Positions 25,107 to 34,526 of a DNA stretch of 64,000 nucleotides are shown one piece after another. The stretch comes from Lachnospiraceae bacterium (GTDB lineage Bacteria > Bacillota_A > Clostridia > Lachnospirales > Lachnospiraceae). The stretch covers positions 12,328 through 76,327 of the forward strand of contig JAFWYN010000009.1 of assembly GCA_017522685.1 (NCBI GenBank), read 5' to 3'. The notes under the pieces are model-generated. The model was not told where the DNA came from, did not search any database, and worked only from the letters and a program-made list of their open reading frames with translations. Each line of letters starts with the position of its first letter. Position 1 is the stretch's first letter. A program made the translations under genes and the position numbers.

Positions 25107-26036
25107 ATGAAACCGGTCTATATGATTAATGGTTTTTTGGAAAGCGGAAAAACAGAATTTATTACCTATACATTGGCCCAGCCCTATTTCCGTATCAAGG
25201 GAAAGACCCTGATTATTGCCTGCGAAGAGGGCGAAGTGGAGTATGAGGATGCACTGTTAAAGAAGTGTAATGCGGTGCTGGAAATTATCGAGGAGGAAGA
25301 GGATTTCACTACTGCCAATCTGGTAGAGCTGGAGAAGAAGCATAAGCCGGACCGTATTATCATCGAATACAACGGTATGTGGAATTTTAAGAATGTGCGT
25401 CTACCATGGCATTGGAAGGTGGAGCAGCAGATTACCACCGTCGATGGTTCCACATTCCCCATGTACTACACCAATATGCGTTCTTTACTGGCGGAGATGG
25501 TGAAGAAAAGTGAAATGATTATTTTCAACCGCTGCGACGGCATTGAAGAACTGAATGTATACAAGAGAAATATTAAGGCAGTGAACCAGAATGCAGATAT
25601 AATTTTCGAGGATGCCAACGGAGAAATCGATACCATCTTTGAAGAGGATTTGCCCTATGATTTAAATGCCCCTGTTATCGAACTGGACAATATGGGCTAT
25701 GGCATCTGGTATCTGGATTCGCTGGACCATTTGGAGCGTTATATCGGCAAAACCATCCGCTTTAAAGCAATGGTTTTGATACCGGAAGGCTTCCCTAAGG
25801 GATATTTTGTGCCCGGACGTATGGCCATGACTTGCTGTGCGGACGATATGGCATTCTTAGGCTTTGCATGTGAATATGCAGATGCAAGTACCTTAAAACA
25901 GAAAGAGTGGGTGGAAGTAACCGCTTCCATCACCAAAGAATACTGGGAAGATTACAAGGGAGAAGGTCCTATCTTACACGCTACCAGCGTAGTAAAGACC
26001 AAAGCCCCCAAGGACGAAATTATCAGTTTTACGTAG
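25107..26036 (+). CDS. COG0523-like GTPase fused to YcgQ/DUF1980-like domain
   Basis: The 309-residue protein has a P-loop (GFLESGKTEF) and an IIIEYNGMW switch-like segment, followed by NRCDG where CobW GTPases usually have NKxD. It lacks the CxCC metal motif. From about residue 215 it carries a second domain with VLIPEGFPKGYFVPGRMAMT, CCADDMAFLGFAC and VEVTASITKEYW, resembling the C-terminal part of YcgQ (TIGR03943/DUF1980) proteins, which usually pair with a permease in putative metal handling. It starts 29 bp after the His-rich GTPase and is followed by a ZIP transporter, consistent with one zinc-handling operon. Confidence 0.78.
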   Translation: MKPVYMINGFLESGKTEFITYTLAQPYFRIKGKTLIIACEEGEVEYEDALLKKCNAVLEIIEEEEDFTTANLVELEKKHKPDRIIIEYNGMWNFKNVRLPWHWKVEQQITTVDGSTFPMYYTNMRSLLAEMVKKSEMIIFNRCDGIEELNVYKRNIKAVNQNADIIFEDANGEIDTIFEEDLPYDLNAPVIELDNMGYGIWYLDSLDHLERYIGKTIRFKAMVLIPEGFPKGYFVPGRMAMTCCADDMAFLGFACEYADASTLKQKEWVEVTASITKEYWEDYKGEGPILHATSVVKTKAPKDEIISFT

Positions 26037-26090
26037 GGGAACATTTGACATTCCCCCTGCATACAATATTCATAAGATTGGAGAGAGAAG

Positions 26091-26870
26091 ATGGAAGTTA
26101 TATTAGCAGTAATCATACCATTTATAGGCACGAGTCTGGGAGCAGCTTGTGTCTTTTTTCTCAAAGAGGAGATAGGTGACAAATTGCAGAAGGTTTTGTC
26201 AGGCTTTGCAGCCGGTGTCATGGTGGCAGCGTCTGTCTGGTCCCTTTTGATTCCGGCCATGAATCTGTGCGAGGATATGGGCAAGCTGTCCTTTGTGCCG
26301 GCTTTAATCGGATTTTTATTAGGTATGGGCTTTTTGCTTTTGATGGATAGCGTGGTGCCCCATTTGCATGTGGGAAGTGATGAGCCGGAAGGAAAGAAAG
26401 GCAGCAAGCTGAAAAGAACTACCATGCTTATGTTTGCGGTAACCATTCATAACTTTCCGGAAGGTGCGGCATGCGGTGCCATATTGGCAGGTGTACTTAC
26501 CGGAGAAGCGGATGTGACTATGGCAGGTGCTATAGCACTGTCATTAGGTATCGCTATTCAGAATATTCCTGAGGGAGCCATTATCTCCATGCCCCTTCGA
26601 AGTGAAGGATATAGTCGTTTTAAGGCATTCGGACACGGAACATTGTCCGGTATTGTGGAGCCCATAGGTGCTATATTAGCCATTATGCTGGCATCTTTGG
26701 TAACTCCTATTTTGCCCTATATGCTGGCTTTTGCAGCAGGGGCTATGATTTATGTGGTAGTAGAGGAATTAATCCCGGAAACCAGCCAGGGAGACCATTC
26801 CAACTTAGGTACCATTGCCTTTGCAATCGGTTTTGCATTGATGATGGTGCTGGATGTGGCATTGGGATAG
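26091..26870 (+). CDS. ZIP family metal transporter
   Basis: This integral membrane protein of 259 residues has about eight segments. The ZIP signatures are in segments IV and V: TIHNFPEGAACG and IQNIPEGAIIS, whose His and Glu bind the metal. A short charged loop (DEPEGKKGSKLKR) lies between segments III and IV. ZIP proteins import zinc, iron or manganese; the neighbours suggest zinc. The ribosome site is GAGAGAAG. It is the third gene of the group beginning at 23833. Confidence 0.92.
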   Translation: MEVILAVIIPFIGTSLGAACVFFLKEEIGDKLQKVLSGFAAGVMVAASVWSLLIPAMNLCEDMGKLSFVPALIGFLLGMGFLLLMDSVVPHLHVGSDEPEGKKGSKLKRTTMLMFAVTIHNFPEGAACGAILAGVLTGEADVTMAGAIALSLGIAIQNIPEGAIISMPLRSEGYSRFKAFGHGTLSGIVEPIGAILAIMLASLVTPILPYMLAFAAGAMIYVVVEELIPETSQGDHSNLGTIAFAIGFALMMVLDVALG

Positions 26871-26882
26871 AAAGGTAAAGAT

Positions 26883-27659
26883 ATGGCACTGGAATCTACC
26901 AAGGAAGAACAACAACTGAAAAGCAGAATCAAGGATTTGGCAGACAAATCCTTTCGACAGAATGCATACACCTTCACCGGCTTCTTGGGACTGAGCGAAC
27001 AGGACCTGTTCTGGAAGATGGCGCAGAAGGGGGAGTTGACTTATACAGCGTATACCCTTTATGGGGGATACGAGGGTGCCGAGCGTGCCATGGTACGTTT
27101 CGGGTCAGAGGAAGAATTAGGCTATGAGGAGGATTTTCCCATAGTCTGTGTACATATTAAGCCCTTAATGGTGAAATTTGCAGACGCCTTAAGCCATCGG
27201 GACTTTCTGGGAGCGCTGATGAATTTAGGAATTGAGCGCAGTACTCTGGGAGATATCCGTGTGGTGGAGAAGGAAGCTTATTTGTACTGTGTGGACAATA
27301 TTGCAGAGTATATCTGCACCGGCTTGGACAAGGTGAAGCACACCAATGTAAAGTGCACGCTGGTTACGGATGTGCAGGAAATCCCCAAGGAAGAGCCGGA
27401 GGAAATGATGGTATTATTGCCTTCATTACGTCTGGATGCCTGTCTGGCAAAGGTGTACAAAGAGTCCCGTAATACGGTGCTGGAGCTGTTTCGTGCCGGC
27501 AAGGTCTATGTGAACGGCAAACTCTGTGAAAATAATTCCAAGCAGCTAAAGGAAGGGGATGTGGTGAATCTGCGAGGCTATGGTAAGTTTATTTTTGATG
27601 GGCTGCAAAACGAAACCAAGAAGGGGAATTTGAATTGCAGGATAAGGATTTTTAAGTAA
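26883..27659 (+). CDS. YlmH-like S4-domain RNA-binding protein
   Basis: The 258-residue protein has the YlmH layout: an N-terminal domain (RQNAYTFTGFLGLSEQ), a central RNA-binding domain (ALMNLGIERSTLGDI and CVDNIAEYI) and a C-terminal S4 domain (RLDACLAKVYKESR, FRAGKVYVNGKL). YlmH acts on stalled large ribosomal subunits in ribosome quality control in Bacillus. It usually lies in the division cluster near divIVA, so its place after a metal operon, 12 bp downstream, is a relocation. The start is ATG after AGGTAAAG. Confidence 0.87.
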   Translation: MALESTKEEQQLKSRIKDLADKSFRQNAYTFTGFLGLSEQDLFWKMAQKGELTYTAYTLYGGYEGAERAMVRFGSEEELGYEEDFPIVCVHIKPLMVKFADALSHRDFLGALMNLGIERSTLGDIRVVEKEAYLYCVDNIAEYICTGLDKVKHTNVKCTLVTDVQEIPKEEPEEMMVLLPSLRLDACLAKVYKESRNTVLELFRAGKVYVNGKLCENNSKQLKEGDVVNLRGYGKFIFDGLQNETKKGNLNCRIRIFK

Positions 27660-27670
27660 AGAATATAAGC

Positions 27671-27704
27671 AAAACGCAGGACCCGTCGGGTACCTGCGTT
27701 TTAC
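27671..27704. terminator. Terminator between YlmH-like gene and AGCS symporter
   Basis: AAAACGCAGG and CCTGCGTTTT pair with an inner ACCC/GGGT stem. It can serve both convergent genes. Confidence 0.85.
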
Positions 27705-27721
27705 AATTTACAAAATATGTT

Positions 27722-29251
27722 TTATTTCCTGCTATCCCAATACTCACATTCCGTACCAATTACCTCAGAAGTAAAAGCACTTCCATCCTTTTTCTTAAAG
27801 TGCTTCGTGGCCTTGAAGACATACCCTGCACCAAGATAAAGGAGCGGTATATTGGCAAATACGATAAGAATATTACCCAGGTCTGAGATAGCCCATAAAT
27901 TGCCCAAATCCAGTCCTGCCATGGAGCAGAGGATACCGAAAGCTGTGATAACTAAGCCTAGGATACGTACACCATTTAAAAAGCCTTTTTTTCGGCTGAT
28001 ACGGTTGGCAGCAATTTCTGAGAAGCTTATCATACCGATGAGGCAGGTATAAGCGAATAAGCAGAAGCAAAAGGTGATTAAAAACATAATCACGGGATTT
28101 AATGCCGTGCCCGGAGTTAGTTCCGCAGCGGAGGTTAAAAACTTGGGCAGACGGTCCATAGCAAACCAGGCGGAAGCTTCAGCACCATTCCAGACATTTG
28201 CCATTACTACCACGAATCCGGTTAAGGAACAGATCACCATAGTGTCAAGGAATACACCGATGGACTGGACGATGCCCTGTTCACAAGGGTGTTCGCAGTC
28301 TGCAGCACCGGCAGCCATGGTGATGGTACCCTGACCTGCTTCATTACTCATAAGACCACGTTTTACACCCTGAGCCATTACGGTACCAAAGGTGCCGCCG
28401 AATACGGCTTCTGTGGTAAAGGCACCGCCAAATACAGCGGTAAAGAAGTAGGGCAGTTTATTAAGATTCATAAAGATAAGTATCAGTACAGTTACTACAT
28501 AAACCACTGCCATCACCGGTACCATTTTGTCCGTAACCTTGGTGATTTTTTTGATTCCGCTGAAAACCACGATAGCAGTCAGTACAATCAGAAGGATTGC
28601 TACCACATAGTAAAACACCGAAGTGGTACCAATGGTATTACCGGTTACGATTTCGCCCATTTGTCCGATGGAGCTGACCACATTAAAGCCTTGGGCGGGT
28701 AAACAGCACATAGCGTATATGATGTACATAAGGGATAGTGCAATTCCGGCGATTGCCTTATTACCTAAGAGTTTCTTGCCGTAAAAGGGAAGACCTCCTA
28801 CGAATTCATCCCCCTTTTTCTCCTTGAAAATCTGGGAAAGCACCGCTTCCACATAAGCCGTAGCCATGCCGAAGAAAGCGGATACCCACATCCAAAAGAG
28901 TGCACCGGGTCCGCCCACTGCAATAGCGCCGGTTACGCCCAGTATGTTGCCGGGTCCTACACGCATGGCAGAGCTTAGGAAAAAGGCTGCCAAAGAGGAG
29001 ATGCCGGTTTCTGCTTTTTTGCGGCCGGTCAGTAGTTTGATTCCTTTACCGAAATGGGTTATCTGGATAAAGCCGGTTCTATAGGTGAAAAAGATACCGG
29101 ACCCCACTAAAAGGATAATAGCCAGACTAAAATTACCTAAAAGAGGTATCTTGGCATACCAATCCAGGTTGGTAGGAAATTCCCAGAAGAAATCGGAAAT
29201 AGGGGTAATAAATCTAAAAAAATAATTTATGGATTCAAAAATTTGTTCCAT
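27722..29251 (-). CDS. Alanine/glycine:cation symporter (AGCS)
   Basis: This 509-residue inner membrane protein has about ten segments. Family motifs include SSAMRVGPGNILGV, GGPGALFWMW and LMSNEAGQGTITMAAGA. Members carry alanine or glycine with sodium. The ATG at 29251 is used because AGGAGTG precedes it; the GTG further upstream lies in that site. It is monocistronic on the minus strand, between the shared terminator and its own promoter at 29284-29312. Confidence 0.93.
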   Translation of the reverse strand: MEQIFESINYFFRFITPISDFFWEFPTNLDWYAKIPLLGNFSLAIILLVGSGIFFTYRTGFIQITHFGKGIKLLTGRKKAETGISSLAAFFLSSAMRVGPGNILGVTGAIAVGGPGALFWMWVSAFFGMATAYVEAVLSQIFKEKKGDEFVGGLPFYGKKLLGNKAIAGIALSLMYIIYAMCCLPAQGFNVVSSIGQMGEIVTGNTIGTTSVFYYVVAILLIVLTAIVVFSGIKKITKVTDKMVPVMAVVYVVTVLILIFMNLNKLPYFFTAVFGGAFTTEAVFGGTFGTVMAQGVKRGLMSNEAGQGTITMAAGAADCEHPCEQGIVQSIGVFLDTMVICSLTGFVVVMANVWNGAEASAWFAMDRLPKFLTSAAELTPGTALNPVIMFLITFCFCLFAYTCLIGMISFSEIAANRISRKKGFLNGVRILGLVITAFGILCSMAGLDLGNLWAISDLGNILIVFANIPLLYLGAGYVFKATKHFKKKDGSAFTSEVIGTECEYWDSRK

Positions 29252-29283
29252 AGGCGACACTCCTTTGAAAATAATCTATTATT

Positions 29284-29312
29284 ATTATATTAAGATGATT
29301 ACCAAAATGCAA
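29284..29312 (-). promoter_or_regulatory. Promoter of the AGCS gene
   Basis: On the minus strand TTGCAT and TATAAT are 17 bp apart, about 35 bp before the start codon. The rest of the gap to 29483 shows no supportable gene. Confidence 0.65.
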
Positions 29313-29483
29313 GTCATACAAAAAGAGGGAGGTTTACAGTATTTACCATCAGATGATATACTTGAAAATGATATGTTCAGAAACCGACAGAGGTAGGAGG
29401 AGATATCAAATACTGATTTGTAAATCTGTTGTAGAGAGAATATGGGAAACGGAATAGTAGAGTACAAGAATATACAAAAAATT

Positions 29484-29527
29484 AAGGAGTGCTACAAAAA
29501 CTTTTAGCAGTTTTGCAGCACTCCTTT
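29484..29527. terminator. Terminator after pyrI
   Basis: AAGGAGTGCT and AGCACTCCTT form a 10-bp stem. Read on the minus strand it is followed by AATTTTTTG, as expected after pyrI. Confidence 0.8.
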
Positions 29528-29542
29528 AAAATGCAAAAGAGT

Positions 29543-29977
29543 CTATTTCTGACGTTCGGAATACTTCTCCTCGCAATACTTACAACGGTATACTTCCTTC
29601 GTTTCATCAGCAAGGAAGAAGATATGCGGCAGCTCCTGTTCGATGGAGGTGATACATCTGGGATTCTTACACTTGATGACGTTCTTAATCTGTTTAGGCA
29701 GTACTAAGTCACGCTTGTCCACAATTTCACCGTCCTTAATAACATTTACGGTAATATTGTGGTCAATAAACGCCAAAATATCCAAATCCAGCATGTCAAT
29801 GGGGCATTCTACCTTCAGGATATCTTTTTTACCCAGTTTCTCACTACGGGCATTTTTAATAATTGCTACAGTACAATCCAGCTTGTCCAGTCCTAAATGC
29901 TCATAAATGGATAAGCTTTTTCCGGCCTGAATATGATCTAATACAAAGCCTTCTTCGATTCTTCCTATCTTTAACAT
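29543..29977 (-). CDS. pyrI: Aspartate carbamoyltransferase regulatory chain
   Basis: PyrI (144 residues) binds nucleotide effectors and sets the allostery of aspartate carbamoyltransferase. The C-terminal zinc domain has four Cys in CKNPRC and YRCKYCEEKY, which hold it to the catalytic trimers. The N-terminal domain starts with IEEGFVLDHIQAGKS. It follows pyrB by 12 bp on the minus strand. A separate PyrI is common in Clostridia and absent from Bacillus. Confidence 0.95.
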   Translation of the reverse strand: MLKIGRIEEGFVLDHIQAGKSLSIYEHLGLDKLDCTVAIIKNARSEKLGKKDILKVECPIDMLDLDILAFIDHNITVNVIKDGEIVDKRDLVLPKQIKNVIKCKNPRCITSIEQELPHIFFLADETKEVYRCKYCEEKYSERQK

Positions 29978-29989
29978 AATTATCCCCTC

Positions 29990-30901
29990 CTATACCAGTT
30001 CTAACAATGTAAGTATTAGTGCCATTCGTACATAAACACCGTACTTGGCCTGCTTAAAGTAAGCGGCTCTGGGGTCCTTGTCCACTTCCACGGATATTTC
30101 ATTCACACGGGGAAGGGGATGGAGTACCAGCATCTCAGGTTTTGCCAGTTCCATCTTGGCAGTATCTAAAATATAGAAATCCTTTAAGCGGATATAGTCT
30201 TCTTCGTTGAAGAAACGTTCTCTCTGTACACGGGTCATATACAGGAAATCCAACTGAGGCATAACGGTTTCCAAGTTGGTAACCTCTTCGTAAGGAATAT
30301 TGTGTGCCTTTAGTTCTTCCGTAATATAGTCCGGTACACGAAGTTCCTGAGGAGAGATAAAGATGAAGTTGATTCCTTCATAACGCTCCAAGGCGTGAAT
30401 CAGAGAGTGTACGGTACGACCGAATTTCAAGTCACCGCACAAACCGATGGTAAAGTTGCCGATGGTGCCGGTGAGGCTGCGGATGGTTAAAAGGTCCGTC
30501 AGTGTCTGAGTGGGATGCTGATGACCACCGTCGCCGGCATTGATCACCGGAATGTCTGACTTTTCTGCTGCTACCATAGGAGCACCCTCCTTGGGATGAC
30601 GCATGGCACAGATATCTGCATAGCCGGAGATAACTTTTATGGTATCGGATACGCTTTCGCCTTTCGAAGCGGAAGAGGAGCCTGCATCGGAGAAGCCTAA
30701 AACCTGTCCGCCCAAACGAAGCATAGCGGATTCAAAGCTTAAACGGGTACGGGTACTGGGCTCGTAAAAGCAGGTTGCCAATATTCTGCCGTCACATGCA
30801 TGGGCATATTTGGCCGGATTGTTTTCAATATCGTTGGCCAAATCAAAGAGCTTGTCCAATTCTTCGGTAGTAAAGTCCATGGGACTTAATAAATGTCGCA
30901 T
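29990..30901 (-). CDS. pyrB: Aspartate carbamoyltransferase catalytic chain
   Basis: PyrB (303 residues) joins carbamoyl phosphate and aspartate, the first committed step of pyrimidine synthesis. The carbamoyl-phosphate site [16 protein letters not shown], the mobile loop [18 protein letters not shown] and the aspartate-site HPLPRVNEI are all present. It starts with ATG after GAAGGAGGC. The 50-nt leader is too short for a PyrR attenuator of the usual kind. Partner pyrI follows. Confidence 0.96.
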   Translation of the reverse strand: MRHLLSPMDFTTEELDKLFDLANDIENNPAKYAHACDGRILATCFYEPSTRTRLSFESAMLRLGGQVLGFSDAGSSSASKGESVSDTIKVISGYADICAMRHPKEGAPMVAAEKSDIPVINAGDGGHQHPTQTLTDLLTIRSLTGTIGNFTIGLCGDLKFGRTVHSLIHALERYEGINFIFISPQELRVPDYITEELKAHNIPYEEVTNLETVMPQLDFLYMTRVQRERFFNEEDYIRLKDFYILDTAKMELAKPEMLVLHPLPRVNEISVEVDKDPRAAYFKQAKYGVYVRMALILTLLELV

Positions 30902-30954
30902 ATAGATGCCTCCTTCGTAATAATAGTTTGCAATAGGCTGATTTTAGCCGAAAG

Positions 30955-30983
30955 AAAAGCCGAAGAATAATCTTCGACTTTTT
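30955..30983 (-). terminator. Terminator after the nitroreductase gene
   Basis: On the minus strand, AGTCGAAGA and TCTTCGGCT pair over a four-base loop and run into TTTTC. It separates the nitroreductase gene from pyrB. Confidence 0.7.
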
Positions 30984-30985
30984 AA

Positions 30986-31522
30986 TTATTGAAATGTTAA
31001 TAATTCCTCTACAGGCTTTCTGCGAGGAGCAGTAGGTTCTTCTGCAGGATATCCTACAGGAATCAAGGCAATTACATCACGTTCTGCAGGAACATTAAGA
31101 ATTTCAGCCACCTTGGCATCATCAAAAATGCCCATGATAACAGTGCCAAGACCTTTTTCATATGCTGCCAGACAAAATGCTTCGCTGGCCACACCGGCAT
31201 CGTACATTTGCCAGCCATCGCCGCGATGAGTACTGAAGGAACCATCACGCTCATAACCACTACGTCCCTTGATTACAGTAACGGCGATTACCATGGGAGC
31301 GGAAGCAATAATTTCCCCGTTGCGAGGATAGGCGGAAGTGCAATCAGCAACCTGATCTTTTAAAGCACCTTCTACGGCAATATAGCGAACAATCTGAGTG
31401 TGCTTCCAGCTGGGAGCATAGGATGCGGTTTCTACGATTTCTGCAATCAATTCATGTGAAACAGGAGCGTCTGTAAAGCTACGGATACTTCTGCGTCCCA
31501 TGATGCATTCTTTAGCATTCAT
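30986..31522 (-). CDS. Nitroreductase family protein
   Basis: The 178-residue FMN-dependent oxidoreductase has the N-terminal FMN phosphate motif GRRSIRSFTDAPV, the YAPSWKHTQ segment and C-terminal GYPAEEPTAPRRK, all standard in short nitroreductases. It probably acts as a homodimer with NAD(P)H; the physiological substrate is unknown. Its start has GGAGGTAACC. It is monocistronic upstream of pyrB. Confidence 0.9.
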   Translation of the reverse strand: MNAKECIMGRRSIRSFTDAPVSHELIAEIVETASYAPSWKHTQIVRYIAVEGALKDQVADCTSAYPRNGEIIASAPMVIAVTVIKGRSGYERDGSFSTHRGDGWQMYDAGVASEAFCLAAYEKGLGTVIMGIFDDAKVAEILNVPAERDVIALIPVGYPAEEPTAPRRKPVEELLTFQ

Positions 31523-31625
31523 ACGGTTACCTCCACTTTTTGATTCTGTTTATTATAATACCACAAGGTGTAGTACTATGCAAAGAGATTTTAGGGAAAA
31601 TTAATAGAAAATCTTAGAAAAAGCA

Positions 31626-31654
31626 TTGCAAGTTATAAGATTTTAAAGTATATT
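31626..31654 (+). promoter_or_regulatory. Promoter of the bacterial PH-domain gene
   Basis: TTGCAA and TATATT with 17 bp spacing, 42 bp before the start codon. Confidence 0.6.
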
Positions 31655-31695
31655 AAACTTGAGGGAAATTTTATTGAAAGCGGGAGGATTCTGAC

Positions 31696-32079
31696 ATGAG
31701 TACAATTGAGTTTGTAGAAAGAAAACGTTGGTTATTTTTCGGACTGCCCTTTACCTTTACCAAGTATACCATTAAGGAAGATATGCTGACCATTGATCAG
31801 GGATTATTTAAGATTGTAGAAAATGATTGTTATATGTATAAGATTCAGGATGTGCAGCTGACTACCAGTTTGATTGAGAGGATTTTTAAGCTGGGTACCA
31901 TTGTGTGTTATACCGGTGATACGACCAATCCCAATCTGCAATTGATTCATATTAAGAATTCCAGGGCTATTAAGGATTTTATCTTAAAGAAGTCAGAGGA
32001 AGCCAGAATTAAGAGACGTACCGTGAATATGCTGGATATCGGTTCCGGTACAATCAGCGATATTGATGATGTGGATTAA
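31696..32079 (+). CDS. Bacterial PH-domain (YdbS/YdbT-like) protein
   Basis: This 127-residue protein resembles bPH2 domains: [20 protein letters not shown] and [20 protein letters not shown], the beta-strand signature seen in YdbS and YdbT. It has no membrane segment of its own. The tail [17 protein letters not shown] is acidic. bPH2 proteins often sit at the membrane, but no role is established. It has its own promoter and GGGAGG ribosome site. Confidence 0.8.
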   Translation: MSTIEFVERKRWLFFGLPFTFTKYTIKEDMLTIDQGLFKIVENDCYMYKIQDVQLTTSLIERIFKLGTIVCYTGDTTNPNLQLIHIKNSRAIKDFILKKSEEARIKRRTVNMLDIGSGTISDIDDVD

Positions 32080-32161
32080 GTGATAAATAGGAGTTAAGAG
32101 AACGGGACTTTCATGGGTATGAAAGTCCTGTCTTTTACGTAAGAGAAAGATGAGAAGTCTT

Positions 32162-32569
32162 TTAGTGTGTTTTGGGTTTGTTTGAAGCAGTAAGCTTCTC
32201 AAAGAAAAGCCCGGTTAGAAACCATAGTGGTGCGTAATCTAAGCGGATGACTTTCTGGATGTTCCATTTGGCACGACTGTAATCCCAAGGGCAGAGGTCC
32301 TTTTTGCTTAGCAGTTTGCCGCTGATAAATTCGGCAGAAAAAATCAGACTCATGTAGGTGAGTCCCCGTTGAAGCAGGCTTTTGTGGCGAAGAAGATTAA
32401 AAAGGGGAGAAAGAAAAGCGGCACTGCCGTAGATGGGAAACATCCATACAGAAGTTTTGCCCTTCAAGGTAAAGTCCCGATTTCGTAAGGAACCCAGGGC
32501 GGTAAAGAGGATTTCAAAACACCAGCCGCTTAGTCCGCAGTGCAAAAAGTTTTTCAGAAGATTAGGCAT
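32162..32569 (-). CDS. CmpB-like ABC transporter permease family protein
   Basis: The 135-residue protein has about four membrane segments and the motifs SGWCFEILFTA, CPWDYS and LDYAPLWF typical of the ABC_trans_CmpB family (putative ABC permease, function unproven). No ATPase gene is adjacent. It is divergent to folC with 90 bp between them. Assignment rests on these short motifs, so the transport role is an inference from the family name only. Confidence 0.75.
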   Translation of the reverse strand: MPNLLKNFLHCGLSGWCFEILFTALGSLRNRDFTLKGKTSVWMFPIYGSAAFLSPLFNLLRHKSLLQRGLTYMSLIFSAEFISGKLLSKKDLCPWDYSRAKWNIQKVIRLDYAPLWFLTGLFFEKLTASNKPKTH

Positions 32570-32609
32570 TTTTATAAAGTGTCCTTTCGTGGTAATTTCT
32601 TCATTAGTA

Positions 32610-32618
32610 TGGTATAAT
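32610..32618 (+). promoter_or_regulatory. Extended -10 promoter of the folate operon
   Basis: TGGTATAAT, an extended -10 box, lies 42 bp before folC. No clear -35 box is visible. Confidence 0.5.
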
Positions 32619-32659
32619 AGGTGTTGTAATATACATGCAGGAATAATTTGGGGGTAAGG

Positions 32660-33949
32660 ATGAAATATACGGAAGCAGTAGAATATATGGAGTCTTTAAG
32701 TTCATATGGAATTGTGCCCGGTTTGGGGAATATCCGCAATCTGTGCGAGAAGCTGAAGAATCCGCAAAAGGATTTGAAGTTTGTACATATTGCAGGTACC
32801 AATGGTAAGGGGTCTGTATTAGCTTATGTATCAACCATTTTGAAGGCGGCAGGATATAAAGTGGGACGTTATGTTTCGCCCACCATTTTCGAATACAGGG
32901 AGAGGATACAGGTAAATAACCGTTCTATTACAAAGAAAGCACTTGGCGAATATGTGGAACGGATGAAGGAAATTTGTGGGGAACTGGTGGCTGAAGGAAA
33001 GCCTCATCCCACGCCCTTCGAAGTGGAAACCGCCATGGCCTTTCTCTTTTTTAAGGAGCAGGGTTGTGATATCGTGGTAATGGAAACCGGAATGGGAGGC
33101 AGACAGGATGCCACCAATATTATTGAAAATACATTGATAGCGGTGCTGGTGTCCGTCAGCATGGATCATATGCAGTTTCTGGGGAAGGATGTAACCGCTA
33201 TTGCCGCGGAAAAGGCCGGGATTATTAAGCCGGGATATCAGGTGGTAACGGCTTTGCAGGAACCGGAGGTTATGCAGGTAATTGAGAAGCAGGCTGAGGA
33301 GTATCAAGTGCCTGTGACGGTTGCCACTAAGAAATCTGTTTGTAAAATACGTTATGGGCTGGAGAAGCAAAGGTTTGATTACGGTTCATGGAAGAATCTG
33401 GAGATTTCACTGGCCGGGAAGCACCAGATTGGGAACGCGGTATTGGCCATAGAGGTAGTACAGGCATTACAGCAAAAAGGCTATGAAATCACCGAAAAAG
33501 CATTGCGGGCAGGACTAAAGGAAACACAGTGGCCGGGACGCTTTACATTGCTTGCAAAGAAGCCTTATTTTGTGGTAGATGGGGCCCATAATGAGGATGC
33601 TTCGAAAAAATTAGCAGAATCTATCGAATTTTATTTTACAAACAAGAGAATTATCTATATAATGGGAATCCTAAGGGATAAAGAATATGAGAAGATTATT
33701 GATTTGACTCATGGCTATGCGGATCAGATTCTCACCGTGGCTACGCCAAATCAGGCACGCACCCTGTCATCTTATGAACTGGCTACAGAAGTGGCTAAGG
33801 TTCATCAAAATGTAACGGCGGTGGATAGTCTGGAGGAAGCGGTGGAGATAGCGTATCTTCTGGCTGGGAAAGAGGATGTCATCATAGCGTTCGGTTCCTT
33901 ATCCTTTACAGGGAAACTAATGAATATTTTAGAGAAAAGAAAGGCTTAA
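32660..33949 (+). CDS. folC: Dihydrofolate/folylpolyglutamate synthase
   Basis: FolC (429 residues) adds glutamate to dihydropteroate and folates using ATP. The ATP loop [11 protein letters not shown] is at about residue 40, [14 protein letters not shown] and SMDHMQFLG follow, and VDGAHNEDA marks the C-terminal domain. ATG 32660 follows GGGGTAAGG; the TTG further upstream lies in that site. It is the first gene of the folate operon with folE, an HD protein, an unknown protein, folP and folBK. Confidence 0.93.
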   Translation: MKYTEAVEYMESLSSYGIVPGLGNIRNLCEKLKNPQKDLKFVHIAGTNGKGSVLAYVSTILKAAGYKVGRYVSPTIFEYRERIQVNNRSITKKALGEYVERMKEICGELVAEGKPHPTPFEVETAMAFLFFKEQGCDIVVMETGMGGRQDATNIIENTLIAVLVSVSMDHMQFLGKDVTAIAAEKAGIIKPGYQVVTALQEPEVMQVIEKQAEEYQVPVTVATKKSVCKIRYGLEKQRFDYGSWKNLEISLAGKHQIGNAVLAIEVVQALQQKGYEITEKALRAGLKETQWPGRFTLLAKKPYFVVDGAHNEDASKKLAESIEFYFTNKRIIYIMGILRDKEYEKIIDLTHGYADQILTVATPNQARTLSSYELATEVAKVHQNVTAVDSLEEAVEIAYLLAGKEDVIIAFGSLSFTGKLMNILEKRKA

Positions 33950-33953
33950 GCTT

Positions 33954-34514
33954 ATGATAGACCAGGACAAGATAAAAGAAGGTGTACGACTCCTGCTGGA
34001 GGGAATCGGCGAAGATGTAAACAGAGAAGGCTTAAAAGATACTCCGGACCGTATTGCCAGAATGTATCAGGAGATTTTCGGAGGCATGTATGAGGACCCT
34101 CATGAGCATCTGACCAAGGTGTTTGCAGCGGATGATGATGAGATGGTGTTGGAAAAGGATATTGTATTTTATTCCACCTGTGAACATCATTTATTACCCT
34201 TTTTCGGCAAGGCACATGTGGCTTACATACTGGATGGTAAGGTGGTAGGATTAAGCAAACTGGCACGTACGGTTGAGGTGTATGCCCGCAGGCCTCAGAT
34301 TCAGGAACAGATGACCGCACAGATTGCAGATGCCATCATGGAGCATCTGGCACCTAAGGGTGCTATGGTAGTGGTAGAAGCGGAGCATATGTGTATGACC
34401 ATGCGCGGCATTAAGAAGCCCGGAAGCAAGACCGTAACCATGGTGAGCCGCGGCGTTTTCGAGGACAATGATATGCTGCAGAACCGTTTTTTCCAAATGT
34501 TAAGCGTAAACTAA
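33954..34514 (+). CDS. folE: GTP cyclohydrolase I
   Basis: FolE (186 residues) converts GTP to 7,8-dihydroneopterin triphosphate. Zinc ligands Cys and His are in [13 protein letters not shown], with the third ligand Cys in [10 protein letters not shown]; the RIQEQMT- and [14 protein letters not shown] segments are conserved. It follows folC by 4 bp. Confidence 0.96.
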   Translation: MIDQDKIKEGVRLLLEGIGEDVNREGLKDTPDRIARMYQEIFGGMYEDPHEHLTKVFAADDDEMVLEKDIVFYSTCEHHLLPFFGKAHVAYILDGKVVGLSKLARTVEVYARRPQIQEQMTAQIADAIMEHLAPKGAMVVVEAEHMCMTMRGIKKPGSKTVTMVSRGVFEDNDMLQNRFFQMLSVN

Positions 34515-34526
34515 GGAAGTATATAA

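Noticed and set aside
29307..29396. Short open stretch starting MQVIQKEGGLQYLPSDD between the AGCS and pyrI genes
   Set aside because: Only 29 codons before a stop and without ribosome site; it may be a gene remnant but cannot be supported.
30902..30954. Possible PyrR attenuator or riboswitch before pyrB
   Set aside because: The leader is about 50 nt and no terminator-antiterminator pair could be drawn; the hairpin nearby belongs to the nitroreductase gene.
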